A DNA stretch of 64,000 nt from Galdieria sulphuraria (GCF_000341285.1 NW_005178438.1:27848-91847); one strand, 5' to 3'. Shown: positions 1 to 12,238, numbered from the stretch's first letter. Notes: generated by a model not told the origin, from the sequence alone. A program made the numbers and translations.

Positions 1-2295
1 TAAACTAATGAAATACTGATATTTGATTGTCTCAGCATCCTCACGCATAAAAAGTTACGAGTCCTTTAGAGGTTAAAGTCACGTTTCCATCCGGTAATAT
101 ATGATAGTACCTAAGGCCACGGTGCTCAGTGCCACTCTAAAGAGGATAGTGAAAACAGTGAAAGCTTGTTCTGTATGATTATAACTTGCAACTTAGTCAA
201 CAAACGCTTTCTCCAATCATTGGATACTAAATTTCAAAGATAGTCTACTGTCTGGTTGTCTTCTTTTTGACTCTACTTCTTCCAAAGCTATATAATTGTC
301 GTTGGAAGTTGCTCTTATATTCATTCTTGGACAGAAACTGTGGTACCCAGTAACTTTCTGTCTTATGTTTGTTTGATAACTGGACTATGAACTGGAGTTG
401 TTATTTAGTCAAGCGATGGGAGTTTATCTTAATTTTTACCATAGATAAGTCTCTTGAAATATATTATCAGTAATTGTAAGTCTACATGGATATTATGGCG
501 AGAACCACTAGAGTTTTAACAATGCCCGTGACATAAGTTGGAACTTCTTACGACTGCGAATATCCAAGAACCTCTACTTTTGTAATTTCATTTGTGAAGG
601 AAGTGAACTTTTCGTACCTTTGAAAATTGGTTACATTTTACCTTTTTGCCTTTTTAGAATTCAAACAGTCTCCATTGAAGAGTGTATAAGCTGGCTGACA
701 AGATATGTTCATGATTTTTATTAATTAGTCATCCTACATTGCTTCGTATTGCAAAATATGCTCTGAAAATCATCCATTGCCGAAATGGCAATTATAATTA
801 TGTCCAACGATTTGAATTATTCTAGTCATTTGGTTACTATCTCGTAACATTGCTTTGCTTAAATATAAGGCATTGTTTGGAAGTAGCTGACTGGATTGAC
901 ATCGCCCCACTAGGATCCAACGGTTGGTTATATTCTATTTTTGGAAATAGATGGATTCGTGTCCTTCAAGTGACTAGGTGTTCGCAAATGGTCCTAGGAA
1001 CATTTTGCGAAACAAATGGATCGAGTTGACAGCCTTTGTAAAAAAAAGTAATTTAAGACGTTATATTCTTGTTTTAGATCTCATCCATTATCTTATAACT
1101 TATAAAGTCCGTACACAAGAAATAATAACTTAGCAATGTTGACAGACTGTGGCATTCAAAACAATGCCATTTCCACTTTGCTTTGTTTGATTTTCCTCTT
1201 GATTGTACCATCGAAGTCTATTTTATCAAAACAGAAGGAAAAACTTATGAGGTTAGAGCAGCCTTAGTTGCCTTGATTTTAGCCGAAAGAGTTTTGTTTA
1301 AAATGAGCATATCTTGGAGTGATCGTTACAGTGTACTATAATTCTCAAAAATTGAAACGGAAAGTTGTTGGTAGATTTCACTTGAGCTTTCCTTCCAATA
1401 TTTTGTTGACTGGATAGAGGAGAATTTTTCTCTGCTTTAGACAAATGAAGCGAGTGGCAGCTAAAACTGGAGGCTTTCTGTAACTTGAGAAAAGCAGCGC
1501 AGTCTACGAAAGTTTTATTGTTTTCCTGATATTTAGTAAAAGTTTAGATCCTTTTTGTCTATATGTGTTTTTTAAACTGCATTTTTAGTCTTAGAGTCTT
1601 ATGAACAGCTAGACAAACATGAAACCAGTTGGATTCAAGCAAAAGTAAAGCAAAGGTAATAACAAACACTAAAGAGTATTTTAGTTTGCGAAACAAAAGT
1701 ATCAGTTTTCAAAAGTACTCACGACCCATCCAAACTCCGCTTTTGTGGAAGAGACAGAAAACTCACCAGTTCTAAAATAAACAACCTGGTTGCAGCGATG
1801 GTATTCAACCTCAAAAAATCGTTCAACTATGGAGAGTAGAAGAAGAGAAACCTGAAATGAATCTACCAAAGTGACAATGAGAAACAAACTTTCAGAAAAA
1901 CACTGTTTACACCAGGAATTCTATTCATATTGCATTGCAGTTCAAATGACTAACTTGAGTTGGAATAGGACTTTTTTCTAATTAATAGAAAAACTATCCA
2001 ATCCATATCTGAACGGAGCTGATTGCCATTGTGATTGTTGTGGAATGAAAATGCTCAATGAGGTTTTTTCGATGGAGAACTCTTCTAAGCCTCGAAGAAG
2101 GGTTTAATGCAGTGTATGTTGAGTCCTTGTATGTTTGTGTAAAACGTTCTTCCAAATGGAGATTTAGGACGCACACTAAGAATATGGTATTTTGTTGAGC
2201 CGAAGAAAGAACTGTTCGTACTTCAGGAACATGAGTTAACAGAATACCTCACATTTGATAGTGACTGAGTTCTATCTTTCTTGGTGAAATTCATT
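1..2295. other. gene-poor stretch, no supported gene
   Basis: I see no open reading frame with recognisable protein character on either strand. The longest frames are about 60 codons and none joins into a plausible exon chain. No tRNA-like arm pattern, long repeat or transposon end was recognised. It could be intergenic or decayed sequence, or hold a non-coding RNA that I cannot detect by eye. Confidence 0.4.
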
Positions 2296-2785
2296 ATGGA
2301 CCGCTTTATCTGTGAGCTTAGCCAAGCTAACTATAATCGTGAAGCGGTTGGTCGTGATCAAGATGTAGCTCTAGTCACAAAACAGTTGATCAAAGGCGAA
2401 AAGCAATGGGTATTCTGGAACTGATCAAGTGGAGCAAGTAACTATTTGTTATGGTCCACTTCTTTTTGGTATTAGAAAGGGCACATTTGCGTTGAACTAT
2501 CTGGTTTTATTGAGAAAGATGACGATGACGCTTCTTTAGAGGCTTCTCACTGTATCCTCACAATAAGGACTTTTGGAAAGGTTGAAAAGGGAAACTCGTC
2601 ATTTTGTCGATCTGAGAAGTTTTGGTCAAGTACCTCCTGATGAAAGAAACTTGAAGTGGACAGTTTATCCTTCAAAGTTGTTTGTTGCCTATTGTACAGT
2701 GAATAAGCTAGAAGCTATGAAAGAGTTTTCTCTCGTCAGAAACTACCTAAGACCATCTTCTGTAAGATATTATCCAACACTATAA
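2296..2785 (+). CDS. unrecognised coding stretch, possibly a decayed or multi-exon gene
   Basis: An ATG at 2296 opens a frame beginning MDRFICELSQANYN that runs to 2409. A good intron (2410-2475, GTATTC to TTAG) then joins in frame to a segment containing ICVELSGFIEKDDDD, up to about 2580. A second protein-like frame with LKWTVYPSKLFVAYC and a stop at 2785 lies in another phase, and I found no convincing splice join to it. More protein-like scraps follow to about 2950. The composition looks like real protein, but I recognise no family. It is either a gene whose exons I cannot resolve or a pseudogene; nothing supports a function. Confidence 0.3.
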
Positions 2786-3931
2786 CTTTTTGCAAAGTTA
2801 CCCCAGAGAGCTATCCAAGGAGGGGAAAAGACTGGAAATTTTCCTCAATAGTTAGGTTGGAACTGTTCGCACGTTGTCAAGTTCGAGAACTTTTCTATCT
2901 GCAAATGAAGGTCTCGTATATGAAGCATATTGGGAGACAACTTTGAAACTATGAGTTACTTAAAGATAGCTTGAAATATCTAATCATCTATTTGCAGAGT
3001 GTGCTATATTTGATATATGATGAGGATTACAAGTAGCAACGAGGTATTTCATTATAGAAAGACCTCAAAATATGGTACTACAGAGATTAGTTTTGACAAG
3101 TTATATGGCGAACAATTATTTACACGTACAAGTACTCTAAGGCTACGGTGACAACAGTTGTGACGATGGAGACTCTCAAGACAACTTTTGCAAGGGAAAT
3201 GTTAAGAACCATTCTTTATCCTTTATGAGCCGCAACTTGTCTGGAGAATTTTTGGTTATTCTGTTTGCGTCTGGTGAATATTCAATCAGTTCACAACTTC
3301 AACTTTAGAAATTGCTTTAGAGAAGGTTCGTAAGTATTTTCGCCTTGATTCATCACAGAAATATTTTATATCATGATGATAATCGTTACTGTCGATGGTT
3401 CCAGAAGGAAGCTTCAGGAACGAGGAGAAAAACACAAACTGAAGTTATTGGACCCCATTTTGTGTTTGATGTTTACTGAAACTATTGTTATTGCTAGGTA
3501 TGGACTTTGGTATATGCTATTAACAGCGAGTATCAGACCAATTTACGTTTACTGTTGTTTTATACAACCATAGTCAAAGCTTCTGCATATAAAGTCCGAT
3601 TTGGTACTGTCCCAAGTAGCAGTAGATCTAATGGTTCAAGATGAAGCAACTCAAAACCTGTTTATTGTTTCCATAGAAAGAATAACTATGCTCGAACATA
3701 ATAAAAAGAACAGTGAAGTTCAATCAACCAGTCAATATACAAAAATAAACTGAAATGTATAACTTATGGTTTTTGCTTGTAAAATTCGTTAGCTACTTTG
3801 ATATTGCAACCGAGTTCCTACTGGTACTTACACTTTTCTCCAAAGTACGCAATATATCATCTATCAAACCTTCATTAGGAGTTTCCCTACAAGTGAAAAT
3901 AGGGGAAAAAGTAGACAAGAATTTTTATTAC
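2786..3931. other. intergenic, scattered coding-like scraps
   Basis: Short plus-strand frames near 2870-2940 and 3373-3573 have some protein character but no ATG with a good exon chain and no recognised domain. They may be remains or 3' exons of the unrecognised stretch upstream. Nothing else is visible. Confidence 0.3.
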
Positions 3932-4556
3932 TTACTCGGCAGATAGTTGATCTGTTTCACCAAAAGTTTCTCTGGAAGCATAGCGATATCCTAAAGGCTC
4001 TTTCTCATGAAGATCCTAGTAATATTCAGCAAGGATTCCAAGGCATAGAGACATCCAACCTGTAAGAACTTTTCCAAACTAAAAGCAGGATCAGTCTTTG
4101 GTAGGTTCTGACGAGGAAGAATTCTCTCAAATGGATTGGAGTGATTAACTGCATCCTAAATAAATATAGAGTAAGAGACTCAGCACAATAAACAAGAGTG
4201 GATTACCTCTAATCGCCGTCTCAAAAACTTAAACCTTAGGATAGAGTTGTCGTACTTCAATTTTTGCTAATGAAGCCTCGAGTCATGCACAAGATGTAGG
4301 AGAAAACAGTTCTTACGGCCAAGTCATAAATATTACCAGAAGGAGCAAAAACTCGGTATTGGATAAAGTGTGCTGTTTCATATCGAACTCCCTTACGGAC
4401 AATATCATAAGCAAGTTCTCTGGACGCTAATGGATCGATGCGAGTTATGACACCATCAGCGTCCATAAGACGTTCTGCAGTTTTCTTCACCGACTGAAAC
4501 AGTTCTTGTCTAGGCAAGTCTGTACGAAACAAACAAAACAGCTCATAATATGGCAT
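3932..4556 (-). CDS. MRPS6: ribosomal protein bS6, mitochondrial type
   Basis: This is a small-subunit ribosomal protein of the bS6 family, which binds next to bS18 on 16S-type rRNA. Four exons are readable: 4556-4317, 4254-4207, 4155-4060 and 4015-3932. The spliced product is about 155 residues. It starts MPYYELFCLFRTDL, carries the family hallmark RIDPLASRELAYDI near residues 39-52, and ends the fold with DNSILRFKFLRRRLE. A charged tail of about 60 residues follows and is longer than in bacterial bS6. The start at 4556 fits the family; an upstream TTG-initiated extension to 4598 is not needed. The lack of a long presequence matches mitochondrial S6 proteins, which often have none, but plastid targeting is not excluded. 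The third intron has a weak donor (GTTGGA), so the tail is the least certain part. Confidence 0.85.
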
Positions 4557-4770
4557 TTTCTTAGTCCGTAACGGAGAAAAACTTTCTAGTGGGGGCAAAT
4601 TGTGATGGGAACTGTTTTGTGTTTCCCGGTTCCAACTAGTTGAACTTCAAGTATTCATTCGATAGACATTGATTGATTTTTTATTTCCTAAGAGTTCAAT
4701 ATAGATTATATCGGAATCACATATACCAACTAGTCTTGGATGTACCAGGAAGGAACGCAGAAAACTAAAT

Positions 4771-6707
4771 TCATGACGCTTCATATACACTTGGATGACT
4801 CTTTCCTACGCAAGGACTGTATAATATATTGGCCTTTGAACTTTCCTTCAATACATTGTCACATTCTGGTTGATGAAACTGAGATGCTTCTTTGAACGCC
4901 TTTTGCCATTCAGGAAATGCCACAAGTCCTATTCATATGTTAAAGCATATAGTTGCAGGCAGAACGCTTACTTGTACAAAATTGCTTTCGATTTGAGTTG
5001 TCAAAGCAGACTTGAAACCAAATAAAGTCTTCATGAGGTATTCCATGTTCTAAAGTTTGAATGTAAATACCAGAATGAATTTCTTCTTGCCAAACTATTC
5101 TAATATAAATAAAGATGGGTTGAACAAATTTCATGCTCATATCTTAAGCTCTCTCACTTACTTGTAGGTTTCTTTGGATTTTGAAAATTTGGAGATTGCC
5201 CTTGAAATACTTTTGCTTCGAGTATCATAACAACATAATAAAATGTCAGAAAAAAGAAAAAAATAATAAGGTTTACATTCCATTTTGTGCTTTTCTTGAT
5301 AAGTAAGCCAACCCTCCATAAGTAACCTTACAGAAAGATGAATGAATATTAATACAGTTTTAAAATTGAAAACTCACAAGCGACCAGGAACTTGAAGAGA
5401 AACAGTTGTTCCATTTTCTTTGAAGAGTATATCTCTCATGGCAAAGTTTACATTTGGTGTTATCCTAATTTCTATTAAAATGGAACAGTAGAAAAAAGTT
5501 GTAACAAACCGATCTTCGACAGTAGAAAGTAAGTCACGGATCGCTGAACGTGCCTCCTTAATATAAAATATTTGTTCGTTGAAACAACTGTATCCATTTT
5601 CTATTTCTGTTAAGAGTAAATCATACTTGGTAACTCTCTGGACTGGTTTAATAAGAAGACTTGAAAGACATAGACCTTCACATTTTTTACTGGCTTCACA
5701 GCGTCCTGATAGATGCATAGTAAAAGGAATACTTATTCCATTCATCTCTAAAACGTACGAATAAAGTCATCGAGGAGTGCATACTTATTTCGTAAATAGC
5801 ACAACTGTTTGTTTCGAATATCATAATTCGAAATATAATCTATATAAGGCAATTTTAACGTTTGACAAAGTTGACTTGTTAGTAGCGCTCCAATGTTTCG
5901 TCTACTTAGACCTCCTTCTAACATGTATGAATACAAAGCCTGTTTTCAAAAGTTCTAAAAATATATTGCTATGGCTACGACTATGACTTACTTGGAGAAA
6001 CTCTGCATGCAAACGTGATAGCTCATTCAAGTTCTGAAAGAGTGATTGCAAAACATCAGGCAATAGACTAGCTGGTAATATCTTCACGTGGATAGCTTCT
6101 TCAAATGGAAGAACAAAAACATCTACAAGGGTATTCAAGTCCTTTAGATAAGTTTCTTCTGTACGAACAAGTTCTTCTAGCGCCATGATGGACCTCATTG
6201 GAATCGATAGGTCAAGTGCTTGTGCTTTCAGGAGACACTTGTAAAATTCATATATATCATTTCCATCATAATAGTCACAGTCTTGAATGGGTTTTAGATA
6301 CAAAAATGGATGCTTATCGCAATCATAATTATTAAAAGTTGGTAAAGGTAACAAGTGTCGTGTTGGATCAGTTGAGCTTCTTGCGATATCGAATATAATA
6401 CAAGAGTCGTGAATTCCAAACTTTTGAAAGACAAAGCTGACCTTTGATAGAGAAAGCTGGAAAGAATCACCTGTCTATAAGTTATTAATCATACATCATG
6501 TTGTAAGAACCTGTTATCGTTGCTCACCTGCCAAAGGAAAACTTGTAATAAATATTCATTTTGTCGGTGCTTAGTAGGCATATTGTTCACTGAATTCTCC
6601 TTATCATTGCTCTCAAATAGATTCTGTATGCTGCAAATAACAAATTCAGAATAACAACCAGTTACACACAAGCACAATTTCGTTTCCATAAAAAACGCAA
6701 TGCTCAA
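4771..6707 (-). CDS. Dbl-family RhoGEF with DH and PH-like regions
   Basis: This is a guanine nucleotide exchange factor for Rho-type GTPases. The DH domain opens with ALEELVRTEETYLKDLNTLV and continues through LQSLFQNLNELSRLHAEFLQ. It ends with the hallmark CR3 helix LLIKPVQRVTKYDLLLTEIE, where the KPVQR..KY.LLL pattern is diagnostic. A PH-like stretch follows: EIHSGIYIQTLEHGIP, DFIWFQVCFDNS and a closing AFPEWQKAFKEASQF helix. The stop lies at 4771. The N-terminal exon containing EYLLQVFLWQ joins cleanly (donor GTGAGC, acceptor at a CTTATAG) to TGDSFQLSLSK. The 5' end is uncertain: an ATG at 6581 or 6689 is possible. At least seven exons are present. Dbl-type GEFs are absent from land plants, which use PRONE and DOCK factors, so its presence in an alga is noteworthy. 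Confidence 0.8.
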
Positions 6708-7055
6708 TGAAATTTGAATTCTCCAGTTGATTTATATGGGTTGAGCATTTTTCTATTGAATTTGCGTGGTCGTCAAGCGTTTCTCTCTGGAGGAGTGTAA
6801 GTCGTTAAGTGTGGACGACTTGATGGATTCGTGCTTCCTCTACAGTCATAGCAACCAAATGAGAAACACGAAATTCTTGCAAAAGCTGCCAGCTATGTTC
6901 CTGCTGCTTATTAACTATGGAAAAAGATCGATATACAAAGGTTTAGGAAGTTGTGACTTTTTCATTTTTGATATAACCAAAACAAGAACTTTATTGATCG
7001 ACAGAGAACATACCATTCAAAAAGTCACAGCAAATATCATTGGTCACAGATTCCT

Positions 7056-7742
7056 TCACCAAGTAGGAGAATAGTAGTTGTAGAAGGAAACACTTGGAGT
7101 AGGTGTTGGCATAGAAGAATAAGAAATATATGAATAAGTGGGACTGTAAGAGTACGGACTATATGAATATGGTTGAGGAGAAGGAGTTACTTGAGGAATT
7201 CCGATCAAAATTTCACTATAGAAGAGGAACCTCATGGGAATGTCGAGTATCTTTCGTAGGTCACTCTGAAACGTCATATTGGTAAGAATTTGTTTGTCAT
7301 ACGCCACAGTATTTTCCAATGGAAGATACACGTCAAATGCTGCAGAAAATGGTCTTATCTTTCCTTCAAAAATCACTTGACTTGCCCCATACTTGAACCC
7401 ATTCTTTAGAATAAGACTTTCAGCTCGGAGCTGTTGGGAAGTGTTCACCTTAATGGGATTGGTTGGAACAAGAGACTCACTAAGGTAGACATCATCACAA
7501 TATATAACACTATTGTTTACAAACCCAAGGCGTACTACTCCCTGTTGATAGTTATATACAGTGTTTGTGGGTATTTCTGAAATAAATGGAGTAATATAGC
7601 TGTCACTCCATCGGAAAAGAGAGTTTTCTGCTGATTGCTGCCGATGACTCATCAGAGGAGGAATGGATGCTCTTGTGATAGTACTAATTAAAGTAACGAT
7701 GAGAAACACCAACTCAAGTTTCAAAGCTGCCATCATGTTCAT
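7056..7742 (-). CDS. secreted Tyr/Ser/Pro-rich protein of unknown function
   Basis: A single-exon gene of 228 residues. It begins MNMMAALKLELVFLIVTLIS, a classical signal peptide with likely cleavage near TRAS. The middle 150 residues are an unrecognised, mostly beta-like region. The C-terminal tail is low complexity and rich in aromatic residues: PYSYSPYSYSPTYSYIS, then MPTPTPS and YNYYSPTW. Such tails suggest an extracellular or wall protein that could be cross-linked through tyrosine; that is inference. The tail and the TPTP motif recall the unrelated secreted protein at 23979-25129, so this genome may hold a set of Tyr-rich surface proteins. The start is the first ATG (7742); six bases upstream only a TTG is available. 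Confidence 0.65.
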   Translation of the reverse strand: MNMMAALKLELVFLIVTLISTITRASIPPLMSHRQQSAENSLFRWSDSYITPFISEIPTNTVYNYQQGVVRLGFVNNSVIYCDDVYLSESLVPTNPIKVNTSQQLRAESLILKNGFKYGASQVIFEGKIRPFSAAFDVYLPLENTVAYDKQILTNMTFQSDLRKILDIPMRFLFYSEILIGIPQVTPSPQPYSYSPYSYSPTYSYISYSSMPTPTPSVSFYNYYSPTW

Positions 7743-8392
7743 GAACAAAAAATATTATTCTATTTGTTTACTCTTTGTTTTTCATTTAATATTTTCGATT
7801 GCTAAAAAAATGCTAGCATTTTTATTAGTGGAGGGTAAAACGTTTCAAGCATTTTTTCTAATTGACTTTTCAGCCGACCTTTTCAAATGACTTGCAGTTT
7901 CATAACGTTCACAGAGAACCCAAAGAATAAAAGTTTTCATAATGTTGACCCGTTCAACAAAATATCTAAATAGGTTTCAATGCAATTATAATATTATACG
8001 AAATTTTTAAAGCCCCCGATTACAAATAGTGCTTAAAGTATTTTTTCATCTGCATACATGGCACTTCAATTAAATAGCAACATATGGATGGAAACTATTT
8101 CGGAAAGCTGAAAGTTCTTTCACGAAAGGCCAAACCTTGTCTATTCTTCTAGGAAGCTTCTTAAAGCGCAAAAGAGAAAAAAATATTACAAAATGTTTCC
8201 ACGCTATGTACATGTGCTAGGACCTTGAGGCAAACAATAAAGTTATCCATATAGAAAAAAAGAAGAATATCGGGTGTCGACATGCCTATCCATTCAAAAA
8301 GAGAATTGTGTCTGGTATAAGAAAGACGCATTTATACAGAAATTATTCAAGCCCTTATCACATATCTGCATTGCGAAAGCCACTAAACGCAG
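7743..8392. other. intergenic, 5' flank of the secreted protein gene
   Basis: This 650-bp AT-rich stretch separates the SMC5 stop from the start of the secreted protein, both on the minus strand. It must hold the promoter of the latter and the 3' end of the former. I see no reading frame, tRNA or repeat that I would support. Confidence 0.5.
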
Positions 8393-11300
8393 TCACGACT
8401 CTTGTTCTAGATATTTTGCAAGTGACTGGTTCCAAGAGTCCTGTCTACTACACACGCAAGGACCATTAAAAATAAAATGAACTCTAGTTTCAGTTCCAAA
8501 CTGTAAATCGGTAAGCAGTTTGGGAGAAATTAGAAATACTTGCGAGCTCGCAGAATTGCGGGCATCCTCAACCATTAGAGAAATAATCTTTCTTTCGAAC
8601 CAAGGATCCATACCCTATCGACTTTAAGAAACCAAACTACTCCCATAGAGACAAAACTCACTTGATTCATCTCATCAACAAGTCTAAACGGCGCTTTTGT
8701 CAGGTGCTGCATCGAGAATATGTACAACATAATGGAAACCATCTTTTCACCACCTGAATTCCGTGCGCCACTAAGAGGTAACAGAGGTTGATCATCACGA
8801 AAACTAACATTGATTTCAATGCTGAGATTTTTCAAGTCTTCAACTTCCTTTAAAACAAGTTCTCCTCGGCATTCTAAAAAACTGAACAACTGACTAAAAC
8901 GTGCATTCATACTAGAAACGTGATTTCTTATTTCCTCCAGAAAATGGACCCTTTTCTCCGCAAAGTGAATCTCCTCTTCATGCAATGCACTCTAAAACGC
9001 ATTAGTTAAATACTAACTGGTAACAATCTACCTACCACATTCATCTGTAGTTTATGATCGAGCTCTGCCAATTCGTTTTTTACTTTCTCATAGCTGGCGA
9101 GAGTCGAAGAATCTATATTACTTATCGCAGTTAAACGCGCCTTCTTTCTATTGTACAGATTATTAAAGCTAGCCACATCTAGATAGAAAAGTTCAGATGG
9201 AATTAATAATAGGACAACAGATATTATCGTGCCTTGTGGATAACCCTGAACTATACTTCTATATCTCTCCATAGGAGCTTTTTCTTGAAGCTCCTTATAT
9301 TTTGCTTTCAACTCATCTCTCTTACTAGTGTAGTCGTCTTTACAAGACATGTACTCGTCTTTCCCTTTTTGAAAATCATCACGCTTCTCATTCAACTCGG
9401 ATTCCTGTGCTTTCAACGTGTTGCTTAGATTCACACAAAATATCGCTTTCTGGTCGAGCTGTTTCTCGAATTCAAAGCATTCCTTCAAGAGCTAACAAAC
9501 AGAGTAAAAAGATCATAGCCAACATGTATCATGAACGAACCTCTTGTAGCTCCTCGAGATTAGAGAGCATGTCTCTTCGGTTACTTGCTATAGCTTCTTG
9601 CATCTTCAAATGTTCCTCTCGAAAATTCATTTGCCCCAGCTCTGATTCTTCTCTCTCCACTTGGGATTTCAAACTCTTTATCTCTGAAAGTAACTTGAAA
9701 ACTTCATTTCTTTCTCTTGAGACGGTAGAAAGAGCAGTCTCTTCTGTCCGAATACTTGAAAGCTTAAGAACACATACTTTTCCATGCAAAGAATTTCTGT
9801 ACAGCATACCTATTTCCTAAAAGCTCAACCTTATGAGCCTGTGAATGCATATCTCTTTCCATATTCTCGATACTCTTCGACAAACGGGACATTCTTTTCT
9901 TTAACTCTTCTATTTTGTCATCCTGTTTCTCTATCGAAGCATGTTTCGATAAAGGTCTCAGTGGATCACACTGTACTATCTTTTCCTGGGTAAAACGAGA
10001 TACTACAACTCGAAAACATTCCTTGGGATTGAACCTTACAGTTCATAACAATCAGGCCGGCCACTGAAGAATGCAAACAGGAACGTACCAATGATGAATA
10101 TTTGTTTTCTGAATAATCTCTTCAGTTTTTTCTTGAGCCATTTCATTGCCGACATATATCGAAGAATACGGCGTATGACTACACATTGCTAGTTTGATTT
10201 CCCGACTTGCGTCGAAAATGTTTGTGACTACATCATAAAGGCCATAAATACTAAGAGATTCCAAATTGGATGGAGTCGCTATCTTCGTCTCTGGAACGCC
10301 TTCTATTGATACACAATCAAAATTCACATCCTTGCAGATCGACTCGGTTAACAATTTAAAGTCCTCATCAAACTCAACCACAAAAGTTCTCCTCAAAGCG
10401 TTCGGAACGCATGCTTGTAAAATCTTGGCAGCGTATTCATCATGAGCTTGGATTTCCAAACCAACCGGACCCCAAACTTTGCCTTGTAATCTGTGAGAAT
10501 TCTGTTCAATCAACTAACAAAACAAAATTATTCAACAAAAATAATTGTAGCCAGATTTTCTTACTTTGATAACGTTTTGGATACCAGGATTCCTCTCTTC
10601 TAAATACTGCAGCTGACGAACCCTAAAGTTCTCAAGCTGCAGCTTTCGTTCTGTTAGTGTTTGCAACTCTTTTTTATGTCTTTCAAGCTCAACTTTCTGA
10701 GAGTGAAAAATTTCTCGTTCATTGTCATATTCGCCTTTCTTTCTAGAAACTTCTTCTCTTTTCTCTCTGAGCTGCTCTTCAAGATGGTTCAGTGTGTCAC
10801 GATTTGACAAATTCTGCTTCAAGGACTTTATAATTTCGTGCTTCTATTGACCAATATCAGTGACGAAATGACTCAACAAAAACATGCTTGTGACCTTTTC
10901 AATATTTTTTTTACGACCTTCAAAATCCGGCTTTAGCTGCTTTAGACGTTCCAAATTCAGCATGACATTGGAACGGATTTCATCAAGTTTGTTCCGTATA
11001 AACCCAATCTTGTCTCTCTTTTGTCGCGTTTCCTCATTAAGAGATTGCAAGTCGTTTCTACTAGTTTGCAGAGTATTTTTGCTAATTTGTAATTCATTTG
11101 ATATTTCCTTCAGTTCATTTTCTCTTAAGATTTTGACGCTCTAGAAAAAGGTATTAAACTAAAATTTGCAACAATATTAGAATCTTACCTTCAATTCATC
11201 TTTCTTCTTTGATGTTTCAATAAGGTGCTTCCTCTTCTCTTCATAATCTAGCCAATCCCTGACAAATTCCATTTCCTCAAGTTCATTCTTCAGCTTCTGT

Positions 11301-12043
11301 ACTTCTTCTACAAAGCGAAGATTACTTTCAAGTTGTTCACGCTCCTTCTCCAGCTCCAAGAGTCTACGTTTATCCGCCTCTCTTTCGTCTTTTTGTCTCT
11401 TTAAAATATCTTCTCTTGAGACCAAATCTGAAAAGGAAACATACAAGTCACTTCCTCCAATGGCTTCTAAACTTCTTCGAAACAATTCTTTCGGTTCCAT
11501 GCTTGTAAAATTGGATATTCTTTCTTGAGGAAGGAATACACACAGATTATCTAGTTGAATATTATAGCTTTTGCACAAATCCAGTATTTCGGACTGTCGA
11601 ACGTGCTTGTCGTCTATGAAGCTTTCGCTCTTGTTCTTATCAAACGATCGAGAGATTTTACGCAGATATTTCGTTTCAGGTGATTGGGGATCATACAAAG
11701 ATACTTCTATGGTAGCTCTTTCCTCCCCTCTTTTAATAAACTCTGCGAGAGATGACGCTCGTTCCAGAGTTTTCAAGTTGGTACAAAATACTATACTGAG
11801 TGCTGACGCAACGGTAGACTTTCCTGTCCCGTTGGGAGCGGCAATTAAATTCAACGAAGGACTAGCTTGAAGCATCACGTCATCAAAGGTTACAAAGTTC
11901 TTCAATCTCAGTGAAACAACCTGGCCTCGCTTAAACCTGCTGTCCAACCGCGAACCTTCACGGTTCATAAGGGTCCGAGCCCTTTTGCTTTTTTTGTTTG
12001 TAGTATCTCCTTGAGAGAGCGTCTGAGTAAGTTCCAAACCCAT
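8393..12043 (-). CDS. SMC5: structural maintenance of chromosomes protein 5 (SMC5)
   Basis: SMC5 pairs with SMC6 in the complex that handles recombination intermediates and replication stress. The N-terminal ATPase half holds LKNFVTFDDVML and the Walker A loop AAPNGTGKSTVASAL. It also has FLPQERISNFTSMEPKELF, the SMC5-specific QDxV-like region. Long charged coiled coils run from about 11300 to 10530, flank a hinge at about 10500-10060 (GPVGLEIQAHDEYAAKIL), and return to 8700. The C-terminal half has the ABC signature NSGGEKMVSIMLYIFSMQ and the Walker B region RLVDEMNQ, spliced to GMDPWFERK. The DEMNQGMD stretch is the SMC5 variant of DEINQGMD. About nine exons with 45-60 nt introns are present and the product is roughly 1,000 residues. 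The ATG at 12043 is preferred; an upstream TTG at 12061 is not a likely start. It is transcribed divergently from a small unknown gene and has an E2F-like promoter site. Confidence 0.92.
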
Positions 12044-12087
12044 TTTCGAACTGCGGACCAAATTCCTATACTTCCTACTTCATCTCT

Positions 12088-12102
12088 AAATTGGCGCCTT
12101 TT
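12088..12102. promoter_or_regulatory. E2F-like site upstream of SMC5
   Basis: AAATTGGCGCCTTTT lies about 45 bp upstream of the SMC5 ATG. It contains ATTGGCGC, which fits the WTTSSCSS consensus used by plant and animal E2F factors. A second, weaker GGCGCC core follows at 12131-12144. GC-rich cores stand out in this AT-rich DNA. An E2F gene lies 4 kb away, and SMC5 is a plausible S-phase target. Binding is inferred from the motif alone. Confidence 0.45.
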
Positions 12103-12238
12103 ATTCACGTTCCATTCAAGTTGGAGTCTTAAAATGGCGCCAGTAGGCAGCAAGCTCTCTCTTTTGACGCAAATGATGCTGCAAGTAGCTGTTTTCAAAG
12201 TTCAGAAACTTGGCATGTGAACGCACGAGTCAAAAACA

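Noticed and set aside
6766-7074. A 102-codon plus-strand frame between the RhoGEF and the secreted protein
   Set aside because: It begins with GTG, overlaps the 3' end of the secreted protein gene on the other strand, and shows no recognisable domain.
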